From the NCBI GenBank assembly GCA_900545715.1, contig URAJ01000004.1, forward strand, positions 42,217 through 106,216: a DNA stretch of 64,000 nt, written 5' to 3'. The DNA comes from an uncultured Opitutales bacterium. GTDB taxonomy: Bacteria > Verrucomicrobiota > Verrucomicrobiia > Opitutales > Intestinicryptomonadaceae. Every line of letters starts with the position of its first letter. Positions within the stretch are counted from its first letter, which is position 1. Made by a program: the position numbers and the translations under genes. Below are positions 45,386 to 53,817 of this stretch, piece after piece. Below the pieces are notes generated by a model. That model saw nothing but the letters and a program-made list of their open reading frames with translations, searched no databases and was not told the origin of the DNA.

Positions 45386-46485
45386 TATCTGAGTTTGAGG
45401 GTCGCCAGCCCTGCCAAGGCGAAGATTAACGACAAAATCCAAAACCGTATCACGACTTTCGTCTCTTTCCACCCCAGAATCTCAAAATGGTGGTGTATTG
45501 GCGACATCAAAAAAATTCTCTTCTTTGTCGTTTTGTATGACGCCACTTGCATAATGACGCTCATGGCCTCCATGACAAACACCCCTCCCACTATTACGAG
45601 CGTAAACGGCTGAAGCGACATAAATGCGATTATCCCGACAAGCCCCCCGAGAGCGAGCGACCCAGTATCTCCCATAAAGACTTCGGCAGGGTGTGCGTTG
45701 TACCAAAGAAACGCCATTGACGCCCCGAGGAGCGCGCAGCAGACGACAGTCATTTCACCAGAGCCTGGAATGTAGCGCAAAAACAGGTATTCCGCCGCTA
45801 TGGAGTTGCCGGCTACATATGTGAAAACCCCGTATGCGAGCGTCGCGGATATGGTGCAGCCTATTGCCAGCCCGTCTATGCCGTCTGTAAGATTTATCGC
45901 ATTGCTTGATCCCGCAAGCACGAAAAAAAGAAAAATAACCATGAACCATATCGGCATGCAGGCTATTATTGGATACTTCATAAAAGGTATCCATAATTCG
46001 CGCATAATTTGGGAATAGTCGGCCGATGTGCACAATATAGCCACGGCCGCAACAGTCGTTGCGCCCTGCACGGCGAGTTTCAGCTTGCCGGAAACGCCTT
46101 TTGGATTTTTTTTGACAATTTTAAGGTAGTCGTCGGCGAATCCGAGCGCAGTCAGGCAGACGTACACGAACAGCGCCGTGACAACGAGGGCGTTTAGGCG
46201 CGCGAAAAGAATGGTGGACACGAACACAGACGCGAAAATTATAATTCCGCCCATGGTCGGCGTGCCTTTTTTCGATTCGTGAAGTTCGGCGAGTTTACCG
46301 ACTTCCTCCTTTGTCCTAAAGCTCTGCCCGAACTTTATTCTATGAAGTATTTCTATTATGCGCGGAGCCGAAAAAAAACCTATCGCAAACGCGACAGCCA
46401 TTGCGCATGCGCATCTAAACGACAGATATTTAAATAGGCGCAGCGGCCCGAAGTACGATTCGTAGTCTGCAAGGTCGAAAAGCAT
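45385..46485 (-). CDS. mraY: Phospho-N-acetylmuramoyl-pentapeptide-transferase
   Basis: MraY forms lipid I from UDP-MurNAc-pentapeptide and undecaprenyl phosphate. This polytopic 366-residue protein has the family segments GTPTMGG, FADDYLK, NLTDGIDGLA, FMGDTGSLALGG and PIHHHFEILGWKE. It overlaps murF and murD by one base each. Confidence 0.97.
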   Translation of the reverse strand: MLFDLADYESYFGPLRLFKYLSFRCACAMAVAFAIGFFSAPRIIEILHRIKFGQSFRTKEEVGKLAELHESKKGTPTMGGIIIFASVFVSTILFARLNALVVTALFVYVCLTALGFADDYLKIVKKNPKGVSGKLKLAVQGATTVAAVAILCTSADYSQIMRELWIPFMKYPIIACMPIWFMVIFLFFVLAGSSNAINLTDGIDGLAIGCTISATLAYGVFTYVAGNSIAAEYLFLRYIPGSGEMTVVCCALLGASMAFLWYNAHPAEVFMGDTGSLALGGLVGIIAFMSLQPFTLVIVGGVFVMEAMSVIMQVASYKTTKKRIFLMSPIHHHFEILGWKETKVVIRFWILSLIFALAGLATLKLR

Positions 46486-48116
46486 TAGATTGTCTCCCTT
46501 TCGTCTTCGTCGTCCTCAACGCCATCTTCGATTGAATCTTCATCGCCTTCGCCGCTATCTTCGTCTTCGTCGCCGACTTCGTCCTCTTCTTCGCCGTCTT
46601 CGCTGAAATCTTCGTCGGAGTCTTCTTCCGGGGGTTCTTCTTCGCTTTCCTCGATTCCGCCCGGGGCGTCGGATTCTTGCTGGGCCTGGATTTTATCCGC
46701 CTCAGTTTGCGCGTCTTGCTTGTTTTCGCTCAGCAGGTTGACGACTTCGTCTGGAAGCAGCTTTTCAAGCTCGCAAACGCGGCTACCTTTTATAAATACC
46801 GACCCTTCAAACGCAGCTACGCTGCCTTTTGCAGACTCTGCGTTTTCGAATACCTCTATCGCGCTTTCAGGCCATTGGTTTTCAGTCATTCCAAGCTTGT
46901 ATATCTGGGCGTTTTCCCCGACGAGAATCGCCTTGTCGCCTTCGCGGTAGGGGAGGTTGTAGCCTATTTCCTTGTGGTGCCTGTGGGTAGCGAGGCCGAG
47001 CTCTGCCATTGAGCCGAGCACAAATAGGCGCGGAGCAGAATTGCCGGAAATTTTTATGAAATGGGCGAGGGCGTCTTTCATGGAAGTTGGCGACGCATTG
47101 TAGCAGTCGGCGTAATACGACGAATTTCCGGCTTTGACCGTCATTCCGCGCATCGGCAGGGGCGCGAAAGTTTCTGCAACCGCCGCTATTTGCTCCTCCT
47201 TTGTTCCGAGCATCAGGGCGGCCGCTATCGCAAGCAGGGAATTTTCGACCATGCCTTGCGTCATTTTCCCGACTTCAAAGAAGTATTCGTTTCCGCCTTC
47301 AATGCACATGTCTATGCCGATATTTTCCCTGCATTCAGAAAGCGAATACCTGAATACGAGGTCCGCCTTTACGTCGGGGGCGTCCGATTTCACTACGACA
47401 GCCTTTCGGCATTTAAGTTCCTCGAAGGATTTCCAGCTTAAAAGGTTTGAGTGCATTAGGCCCCCCCCGCCGTTTGAAACGTGGGCGGGGAGAATCGCCT
47501 TTTCCTTGGCGACATTTGATATCTCGCCGAATTTCTCAAGATGGGCAAGTCCGACGTTTGTGATTATAGCGATATCTGGCGATATTATCTCGGCGAGCTC
47601 TTTCATCTGGCCTGGGCCGCCGACGCCCGCTTCTATTATTGTGCACTGGTTCTGCCTGAGGTCTATCTTAGTGACAGTCAGGGGAACGCCGATTTCGTTG
47701 TTGTAATTTTTTTGCGTGACAAGCGGATTTTTCCAAGCGACAAGGCGCGCGAGCATCTCCTTTGTGGAGGTCTTTCCGCACGAGCCCGTTATCCCGACTA
47801 CCGGATTTTCAAAACGCAACCTGTGGAACTTGGCTATTGTCTGCAAGGCTTTTAGGGCGTCGCTTACTACGAGCACCGGCACGGAGATGTCGAGCGGCCT
47901 GTCGGCGATTACAGCGCTCGCGCCGTTGTCGACGGCATCTTGGGCGAAGTCGCACCCGTCGCGCGCTCCTTTTAGCGCGACGAAAGCAAAATCTTTTTCC
48001 ATATTCCTGCTGTCGGTCGAAAAACCGCGTATATCGGTTTTCTTGGCGGAGTCGGAGGGCATTTTCCACTCTCCGCCCGTCCAGAGCTTTAAGTCGTCAA
48101 ATTTGTAAAACGGCAT
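46485..48116 (-). CDS. murF: UDP-N-acetylmuramoyl-tripeptide--D-alanyl-D-alanine ligase with acidic tail
   Basis: MurF adds D-Ala-D-Ala. Motifs FSTDSRNMEKDFAFVAL, GITGSCGKTSTKEML, NYNNEIGVPLTV, TNVGLAHLEKFG and DCYNASPTSMKDAL are in order. At 543 residues it is longer than the usual 450-480. The extra length is a C-terminal tail, with an uninterrupted run of mostly Asp and Glu over about the last 55 residues (encoded by 46485-46652). The tail does not resemble any Mur domain and is probably disordered. Confidence 0.95.
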   Translation of the reverse strand: MPFYKFDDLKLWTGGEWKMPSDSAKKTDIRGFSTDSRNMEKDFAFVALKGARDGCDFAQDAVDNGASAVIADRPLDISVPVLVVSDALKALQTIAKFHRLRFENPVVGITGSCGKTSTKEMLARLVAWKNPLVTQKNYNNEIGVPLTVTKIDLRQNQCTIIEAGVGGPGQMKELAEIISPDIAIITNVGLAHLEKFGEISNVAKEKAILPAHVSNGGGGLMHSNLLSWKSFEELKCRKAVVVKSDAPDVKADLVFRYSLSECRENIGIDMCIEGGNEYFFEVGKMTQGMVENSLLAIAAALMLGTKEEQIAAVAETFAPLPMRGMTVKAGNSSYYADCYNASPTSMKDALAHFIKISGNSAPRLFVLGSMAELGLATHRHHKEIGYNLPYREGDKAILVGENAQIYKLGMTENQWPESAIEVFENAESAKGSVAAFEGSVFIKGSRVCELEKLLPDEVVNLLSENKQDAQTEADKIQAQQESDAPGGIEESEEEPPEEDSDEDFSEDGEEEDEVGDEDEDSGEGDEDSIEDGVEDDEDERETI

Positions 48117-48119
48117 ATT

Positions 48120-49697
48120 TTATACGAGTCCTTTAAGGTTGAGGAGTTCTTCCGCCACGCGCTTGTCGTCGAACGGAATTATTGTGTCTCCGAGTTCTTG
48201 GAAAGTTTCGTGCCCTTTGCCGGCGATTAAAATGCAGTCGCCTTTCGCGGCGCAGTCTATGGCGAGGTTTATTGCGCGGCGCCTGTCCTCGACAAACGCT
48301 ATGCGCGACGGATCTACCACTCCCTTTTTCATGTCGTCAAAAATTTGCGAGAGCGGTTCGCCCCTCGGATTGTCGGAGGTTGCCCACGCGATGTCGGCGT
48401 ATTCCTGAACGACTCTCGTCATCTTTTCCCTCTTGGATCTGTCGCGCTTGCCGCCGCAGCCGAATACGACAAGAAGCCTGTTTTTTACGACTTTCCTGAG
48501 CATTGAGAGGCCGTTTTTTAGGGCGTCGTCCGTATGGGCGTAGTCGACAAATATGTCGAAGTCCGCCGGGCCGTTGACCTTTTGCATCCTGCCGGGTACG
48601 CCGCGGAAATTTTTAAGTATTTCAACGGCTTTTTGAACGTCCATATTAGCCGCATATACCATTGATAGCGCCGCCAACGCGTTCGATACGTTGTAGTGGC
48701 CCGGCATTTTTATCGAAGCTTCGGCTCTCCCGCCCGGCCACACGACGGTAAATTCGGAAACACCGGGCAGCAGCTTAAGATTCTCCGCGCGGACATCGGC
48801 GCCGGCAGATTCAATGCCGAACGACACGAGGCGCACGGAGGGGTCGAGACGTTCGGCGATTTTTCTGCCGTACGGATCGTCGAAATTTATCACGGCGTTT
48901 TTTGGCAGGGAGCCAAGGCCGCCGGTAAACATTGAAGCTTTTGTCTCGAAATAGGACTCCATAGTTTTGTGGTAGTCCATGTGGTCCTGAGTGAGGTTTA
49001 AAAAGCATGCGCAGTCGAGGTGAATGCCCTTTGCGCGCTTTTGGGATATGGAGTGCGAGCTTATTTCCATCGCGACAGCCTTGCAGGAGCAGTTGCGCAT
49101 CTGGTTTAGCATTGCGTGGAGCTCGAGGGCGTCCGGGGTTGTACGGCTTGCGGGCAGGCACCTGCCGCCGAGATCGTAGTGTATCGTGCCGATGATGCCG
49201 CATTTTTCGGACGAGGCGTTTAAGATGGATTGCAGCATCCACGTCACGCTCGTTTTCCCGTTTGTTCCGGTGACCCCGAAGGTTTTTAGTGATTCGTCCG
49301 GATTTGAATAAAAGCTTTTTGCGGCGGCCGGAAGGGCTTCGTGAATGTCGGCAACCTGTATCCATACGGCCGGAAAATATTTGGGGCAGGGCTTCTGGGA
49401 AACGACAGCGACCGCGCCCCTGTGCGCAGCTTCTTCGACGTATATATTGCCGTCTGTAGTGAATCCGCTTACGGCAAAAAACGCGGAGGCGGGGGCGACC
49501 CTTCGGCTGTCGGCTATGAGGCTCTTTATTTCCACGGTTTTGTCGCCGCTAATTTTTATTGCGTTCACTGCTTTGGCGAGGTCGTCAGCCGTGTAGGCGG
49601 GTCTGCCTCCCTCGTCGCCTGTAAAGGCGAGCGCGCCGAATCTGTTGCGCGCCCCGCACAGGCAAATCAAACTGTCTAAATTAGAAAATCCTATCAT
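48120..49697 (-). CDS. murE: UDP-N-acetylmuramoyl-tripeptide synthetase (meso-diaminopimelate type)
   Basis: MurE adds the third amino acid of the peptidoglycan stem. The 525-residue protein has LIADSRRVAPASAFFA, GVTGTNGKTSVTWML, TTPDALELHAML, MEISSHSISQKR and VDYAHTDDALKNGL. The specificity motif DNPRGEP predicts meso-diaminopimelate rather than lysine. It lies three bases upstream of murF. Confidence 0.96.
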   Translation of the reverse strand: MIGFSNLDSLICLCGARNRFGALAFTGDEGGRPAYTADDLAKAVNAIKISGDKTVEIKSLIADSRRVAPASAFFAVSGFTTDGNIYVEEAAHRGAVAVVSQKPCPKYFPAVWIQVADIHEALPAAAKSFYSNPDESLKTFGVTGTNGKTSVTWMLQSILNASSEKCGIIGTIHYDLGGRCLPASRTTPDALELHAMLNQMRNCSCKAVAMEISSHSISQKRAKGIHLDCACFLNLTQDHMDYHKTMESYFETKASMFTGGLGSLPKNAVINFDDPYGRKIAERLDPSVRLVSFGIESAGADVRAENLKLLPGVSEFTVVWPGGRAEASIKMPGHYNVSNALAALSMVYAANMDVQKAVEILKNFRGVPGRMQKVNGPADFDIFVDYAHTDDALKNGLSMLRKVVKNRLLVVFGCGGKRDRSKREKMTRVVQEYADIAWATSDNPRGEPLSQIFDDMKKGVVDPSRIAFVEDRRRAINLAIDCAAKGDCILIAGKGHETFQELGDTIIPFDDKRVAEELLNLKGLV

Positions 49698-49701
49698 AAA
49701 C

Positions 49702-51480
49702 TTACATGCTTTTCCAAGCTACCTTTTTTTCAAAATCTTCGTCGCTTTGTATCCCGAGATATTTTGCAGCCTGCTCTCCCAATGCCTTAAATACCGGCGC
49801 CGCGACAAGCCCGCCGTAGCCTATGCCGTTTAATTTTGGGGAGTCCACCACGACTGTTATAACGAGCCTCGGGCGCTGCGCCGGGAAGAACCCCGTAAAC
49901 GACGCGACGTGCTTTTTGTTGCTGTACGCACCGTTTATTATTTTTTGCGACGTACCGGTTTTGCCGGCCACTTTAAATCCCTTTATTTGCGCCCTTCGCG
50001 CGGTTCCGGTGTCGCTAACAACATCCGTGAGCATATCTCCCATAAGGGCCGCTATTTTTGATGATATCACGCGCCTTACCGCTCTTGGAGAGTAATGAAT
50101 TATGGTGTTGCCGGAATTGTCATAAATTCTTCTGACAAGTTGCGGCTGCATATATATGCCCTGATTGGCTATGACGCTCATTGCGCAATGAACTTGGAGG
50201 GGGGTGGCGGCAACTGCGTGCCCCATCGGGAGGCGCGTAATTGTAAGCCCGTCCCATTCGGAAACCTTATGTAGGGTTCCGGGAATTTCCCCCATGAGCC
50301 CCAAGCCGGTTTTTTTCCCGTATCCAAATGCGCTTGCGTAATCGTACAAATTCTTTTCCCCAAGAAGCATTCCCAACTGCGCCGAACCTTTGTTGCTGCT
50401 TTTCTTTACGATGTCGCGCACGGTTAAAACGCCCATTGCATGGGCCTCTTTGGGAAGTTTTAGGGATTTGCCTTTGTATAGGGCGCTTGGGGCATTGCAG
50501 TCGAACTTGTCCTCAGGGCCGACCAACCCCTCGTTAAGCGCGGCCGATACGGGCACTATTTTAAATGTGGAACCCGGTTCGTATTGGTCGGAAATGGCGC
50601 GGTTGCGTATTGCGTCTTGGCTATATTTGTTAAATTCATTCGGATTGAAATCGGGGTAGCTTGCCATGGCGATTATGTATCCAGTGGATGGATCGCTGAC
50701 TATTATGGTTGCGGATTCCGGTTTGTATTCGTCGGCTATCTTCGCAAGCTGCTTTTGCGCCATTTCCTGGATTATAGAGTCTATTGTCAATTGGACATTC
50801 AAGCCGTCCGTTGACTTTACATATCTTCCTCTGAATTCGGGACGTTCGCGCCTTTTCCCGTCGCGTTCGGTTTCCATCCAGCCGTCCTGCCCGCGCATAT
50901 AGAAGTCAAATTGGTTTTCTATACCCGTTACTGGGGTAAATTCGCGGTTTACAAAACCTACGACGTGGGAGGCAAGTTTTCCGAGAGGGTATGTGCGCAC
51001 ATATTTGCGGTTGCCGTAAATCCCTTTTATTTTAAATGACAATATTCTATCATATACAGGTTCTGTCACGGAGTCCGCGATTTTCTCCCAACGCTTCGGT
51101 GCGGAATCTTTTGGGGAGCATTTTTCGATGAGAGTTTTTTCGTCCATCGAAAGAAGCGCAGCCACCATTTTCAGCTTTTTTATATTTTCCGGCGTCGGCT
51201 TGAAATCAACCTGGTCCACGCCGAGGTCTATCAGTGGTCGGCTTGTTGCGACAATATTTCCGCGGGCATCCGTAATATTCCCGCGCCTTGCCTTTATTAT
51301 TTCGATGCGGTCGCGGGCTTTTTCCGCGACTTTAAGGCTCTCGGGCCCCATTATAACATGCAGATAGTACAGTCTCGCCGCTACGGCGCAAAAAATGAAT
51401 GCAATTACCCCAGCCACTAGGAAGAATCTCCACGGCACTATGAAGATTGACGACGCCGACGTGTACTTATTTCTCTTCAT
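49702..51480 (-). CDS. ftsI: Septal peptidoglycan transpeptidase FtsI (class B PBP)
   Basis: FtsI cross-links septal peptidoglycan. The 592-residue protein has a single transmembrane segment (about 17-37), a dimerisation domain, and a penicillin-binding domain with SxxK (EPGSTFKIVP), SxN (KSSNKGSAQ) and KTG (GKTGTSQK). It overlaps ftsL by four bases and lies four bases before murE. Confidence 0.95.
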   Translation of the reverse strand: MKRNKYTSASSIFIVPWRFFLVAGVIAFIFCAVAARLYYLHVIMGPESLKVAEKARDRIEIIKARRGNITDARGNIVATSRPLIDLGVDQVDFKPTPENIKKLKMVAALLSMDEKTLIEKCSPKDSAPKRWEKIADSVTEPVYDRILSFKIKGIYGNRKYVRTYPLGKLASHVVGFVNREFTPVTGIENQFDFYMRGQDGWMETERDGKRRERPEFRGRYVKSTDGLNVQLTIDSIIQEMAQKQLAKIADEYKPESATIIVSDPSTGYIIAMASYPDFNPNEFNKYSQDAIRNRAISDQYEPGSTFKIVPVSAALNEGLVGPEDKFDCNAPSALYKGKSLKLPKEAHAMGVLTVRDIVKKSSNKGSAQLGMLLGEKNLYDYASAFGYGKKTGLGLMGEIPGTLHKVSEWDGLTITRLPMGHAVAATPLQVHCAMSVIANQGIYMQPQLVRRIYDNSGNTIIHYSPRAVRRVISSKIAALMGDMLTDVVSDTGTARRAQIKGFKVAGKTGTSQKIINGAYSNKKHVASFTGFFPAQRPRLVITVVVDSPKLNGIGYGGLVAAPVFKALGEQAAKYLGIQSDEDFEKKVAWKSM

Positions 51481-51839
51481 TGCTTAGAAGTTTCCTCCGG
51501 TGTCTTAAAAGAAAGCACTCCGCTGCCTTTGAGTTCGACTCTCCCGCCCCGGAAATTTTCATATGCCCAGACAATCCCGCTGTTTGAGGGCTGCACGAGG
51601 AGGTTCCCAGCGCGCGCTGACAAGTACGCGGGGCTTTCATGCGTGGCGATTTTCACGGACAGCTCTTCATTCTCGCGACGCAATCGAGAAATATCCTGCT
51701 CGTTTATGCGTATCTCGTTGGCGATTTCCACCTTGTTTTGACGCTCGATGGAAATGCAAAACGCCCCTGCGCCCCCCGTAAATACGAGTGCGGTGAAAAG
51801 GGCGATTATGATTTTCTTTTCAGTCGAGGTGTCGCTCAT
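51477..51839 (-). CDS. ftsL: FtsL-like cell division protein
   Basis: This 120-residue bitopic protein has a short cytoplasmic tail, one transmembrane segment (about 10-29) and a predicted coiled coil (about 33-65, with EIRINEQDISRLRRENEEL). Sequence identity in this family is low. The call rests on size, topology and position between rsmH and ftsI. Confidence 0.8.
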   Translation of the reverse strand: MSDTSTEKKIIIALFTALVFTGGAGAFCISIERQNKVEIANEIRINEQDISRLRRENEELSVKIATHESPAYLSARAGNLLVQPSNSGIVWAYENFRGGRVELKGSGVLSFKTPEETSKQ

Positions 51840-51843
51840 GGAG

Positions 51844-52794
51844 TCAGTCCTTTTTTATGGCGCGCAGTTTTGCGCTGCGGCTTCTTGGATTTTCGGCGGT
51901 TTCGCCCTCCGAGGGGAGGACGGGTTTGCGGGTGAGAATTGTGGCAAGCTTTATTCTGTCTTGGACGGATGAATGGTCGTGCCTGTCTTCCGGCCGCCCC
52001 GCCATTTTTTTGAAAAATTTTTTGACAATCCTGTCTTCGAGCGAATGAAAGCTTATTGCGGCGAGCACGCCGCCCTTTCCGAGAAGCTCGAACGCTTCGG
52101 GCAGTGCGCGCTCGATTTCTCCCAATTCGTCGTTTACGGCAATTCTAAGCGCCTGAAATACGAGAGTCGCCGGGTGTATTTTCCCGCGCGGAGTCGAGGG
52201 GGAAACCTTTTCGACGGTTTCGGCGAGGTCGCGCGTTGTTGAAATTTTTCCCGCATCTGCGGCGGCTTTTACGGCGCGCGCCAATTTTGAAAAATTTGGT
52301 ATTTCTGCGTATTCGCGGAAGATTTTAGCAAGCTCTATTTCCGAGAGCGAATTTATCAGATCGAGCGCCGTCTGGCCTTCGGAGGAGTCCATGCGCATAT
52401 CGAGGGGGCCCTCCCTCATAAAGGAGAATCCGCGCGAAGCCTCGTCAAGTTGGAAGGAGGATACGCCGAAATCGAATAGTATTCCGGCGTATCCTTTATC
52501 GGTTTGTAGTTTGCAAATTTCCGAGAAATTCGCGCGGACAAAATTGAAGCGTTCAGGAAATATTTTTTTTAGTTCCGCGGCGCGCTCTGCTGCGGCAGGG
52601 TCGCGGTCAACTGCCGTCACCCGGCAGTTTGTGCTTTCGAGTATGGCCCTCGAATGTCCACCGCCGCCGAAAGTGCAATCCAGATAATCCATTCCGTCTT
52701 TCGGCGACAAAATGGCGACAGCCTCCTTCAACATCACAGGGTAGTGCCCGCGATGTTCAACGTTTTTTAGGCGGCTGTCATATTCGGTAAGCAT
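51844..52794 (-). CDS. rsmH: 16S rRNA (cytosine(1402)-N(4))-methyltransferase
   Basis: RsmH (MraW) methylates C1402 in the ribosomal P site. The 316-residue protein shows HYPVMLKEAV, the AdoMet loop YLDCTFGGGGHSRAIL, ILFDFGVSSFQLDEASRGFSF cut into its usual blocks, and FHSLEDRIVKKFF. Four bases separate it from ftsL. Confidence 0.97.
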   Translation of the reverse strand: MLTEYDSRLKNVEHRGHYPVMLKEAVAILSPKDGMDYLDCTFGGGGHSRAILESTNCRVTAVDRDPAAAERAAELKKIFPERFNFVRANFSEICKLQTDKGYAGILFDFGVSSFQLDEASRGFSFMREGPLDMRMDSSEGQTALDLINSLSEIELAKIFREYAEIPNFSKLARAVKAAADAGKISTTRDLAETVEKVSPSTPRGKIHPATLVFQALRIAVNDELGEIERALPEAFELLGKGGVLAAISFHSLEDRIVKKFFKKMAGRPEDRHDHSSVQDRIKLATILTRKPVLPSEGETAENPRSRSAKLRAIKKD

Positions 52795-52918
52795 TTATAT
52801 GTGTTGAAATTTTCCTTTTTTCTTTATTTGCGGCTGTCCAAGCGGTTGGAAAAAATTTGCCGGTGCGAACAAAGTTCTGAATGTGTTTTTTCTCTTGGCT
52901 TGGAATTTTCATAAGTTT

Positions 52919-53380
52919 TTATAGGCCGAGTTCTTCAAGCAGCGCGATTTCGTCCTGCTCGGAGCTTTCTCCGAGCCATTTTTCACGAGCTTTCGGATCC
53001 CAAATTTCAAAAGTCGCCCCCATTCCGACAAGGCAGACGTCTTTGTTTATTCCCACGTGCGAGAGAATGGTCTCTCCGAGCATAATTCGCCCTTGTTTGT
53101 CGCAACCGAATGTGCAGCTTTTGCTTAGGAATTTTGAAAGAGCTTTGCGCTTGGCGGGGTTGGCCATGCTGATTTTTGAAATTTTGGAATGCAAATCGGC
53201 AATCATTTGCGGGGGCATGACTGAAATCGAACCGTAAGTTGTTGGTATCGCAAGGTATGAATTTTCAGCCTCGTCTCCTTTAAATCTCCACTTGGCGGGT
53301 ATGGTTACGCGCCTTTTTTCGTCGAGTTGTTTGGAAAACTCGCCGGCGTAGAAATTTGGTTCTTGGAGAAGTTCGGGCAT
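52919..53380 (-). CDS. mraZ: Transcriptional regulator MraZ
   Basis: MraZ is a ring-forming DNA-binding repressor of the dcw operon. From MPELLQEPNF it has 153 residues. Two SpoVT/AbrB-like halves are present: EKRRVTIPAKWRF near 20 and DKQGRIMLGETIL near 95. The longer frame starting at GTG 53419 would begin inside the operator and was rejected. It is the first gene of the dcw operon; rsmH starts 124 bases downstream of its stop. Confidence 0.93.
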   Translation of the reverse strand: MPELLQEPNFYAGEFSKQLDEKRRVTIPAKWRFKGDEAENSYLAIPTTYGSISVMPPQMIADLHSKISKISMANPAKRKALSKFLSKSCTFGCDKQGRIMLGETILSHVGINKDVCLVGMGATFEIWDPKAREKWLGESSEQDEIALLEELGL

Positions 53381-53393
53381 GCTTTTATTTTTT

Positions 53394-53428
53394 CGCCATT
53401 TTCCTCCATTTTTGCCCACTTTCCCCCA
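53394..53428 (-). promoter_or_regulatory. MraZ operator: four TGG-type boxes spaced by 10 bp
   Basis: Reading the minus strand, the boxes are TGGGG (53424-53428), TGGGC (53414-53418), TGGAG (53404-53408) and TGGCG (53394-53398), each separated by five A/G-rich bases. MraZ is known to bind TGGGN repeats with 10-bp spacing in front of its own gene. The array sits between a TTGACA (-35-like, 53430-53435) and the mraZ start. Confidence 0.8.
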
Positions 53429-53429
53429 C

Positions 53430-53435
53430 TGTCAA
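53430..53435 (-). promoter_or_regulatory. -35 element of the dcw promoter
   Basis: TTGACA on the minus strand directly upstream of the MraZ boxes. A matching -10 at 17-18 bases falls within the boxes and is weak (aaaatg), so repression by MraZ would cover the polymerase site. Confidence 0.45.
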
Positions 53436-53817
53436 CTATATTTTTTGCTTTTTTTGAAACTTGCGGTATTTTTGTAAGGTGCGTTTAGTTTGGAATTTTT
53501 GGAAAAAAACAGCTTTTTTTGCCGGATTTTGCGAAAGCAGGGGCAGAGAAGGCATAAGTCCGCAAAAAATGGATTAAAAATGCAGATAGTTTAAATAGCT
53601 TTAAAAAATATAAGCTCTTAATGTAATGGCGGGGTTGGAAATGCGGAAAAATAAACGAGAAAAATTTTAGGCAATTAGAGCCCGTAAAGAGGGTGGGGGT
53701 AAAATAAACTTAGAGGAGGGGAACTTATGTAAATTTTTGCGAATTGGGGAGTGTGGTAAGAGAAAATTGTAATAGATAATTATTGACTTAAAAATCCCCA
53801 CTCGTAGAAAAATTTAT
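53436..53817. other. AT-rich intergenic region between dcw operon and surface protein
   Basis: No gene is supported. A TTGACT at 53783-53788 lies upstream of the surface protein gene but has no good -10 at normal spacing. A G-rich stretch (about 53680-53730) is of unclear meaning. Confidence 0.35.
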
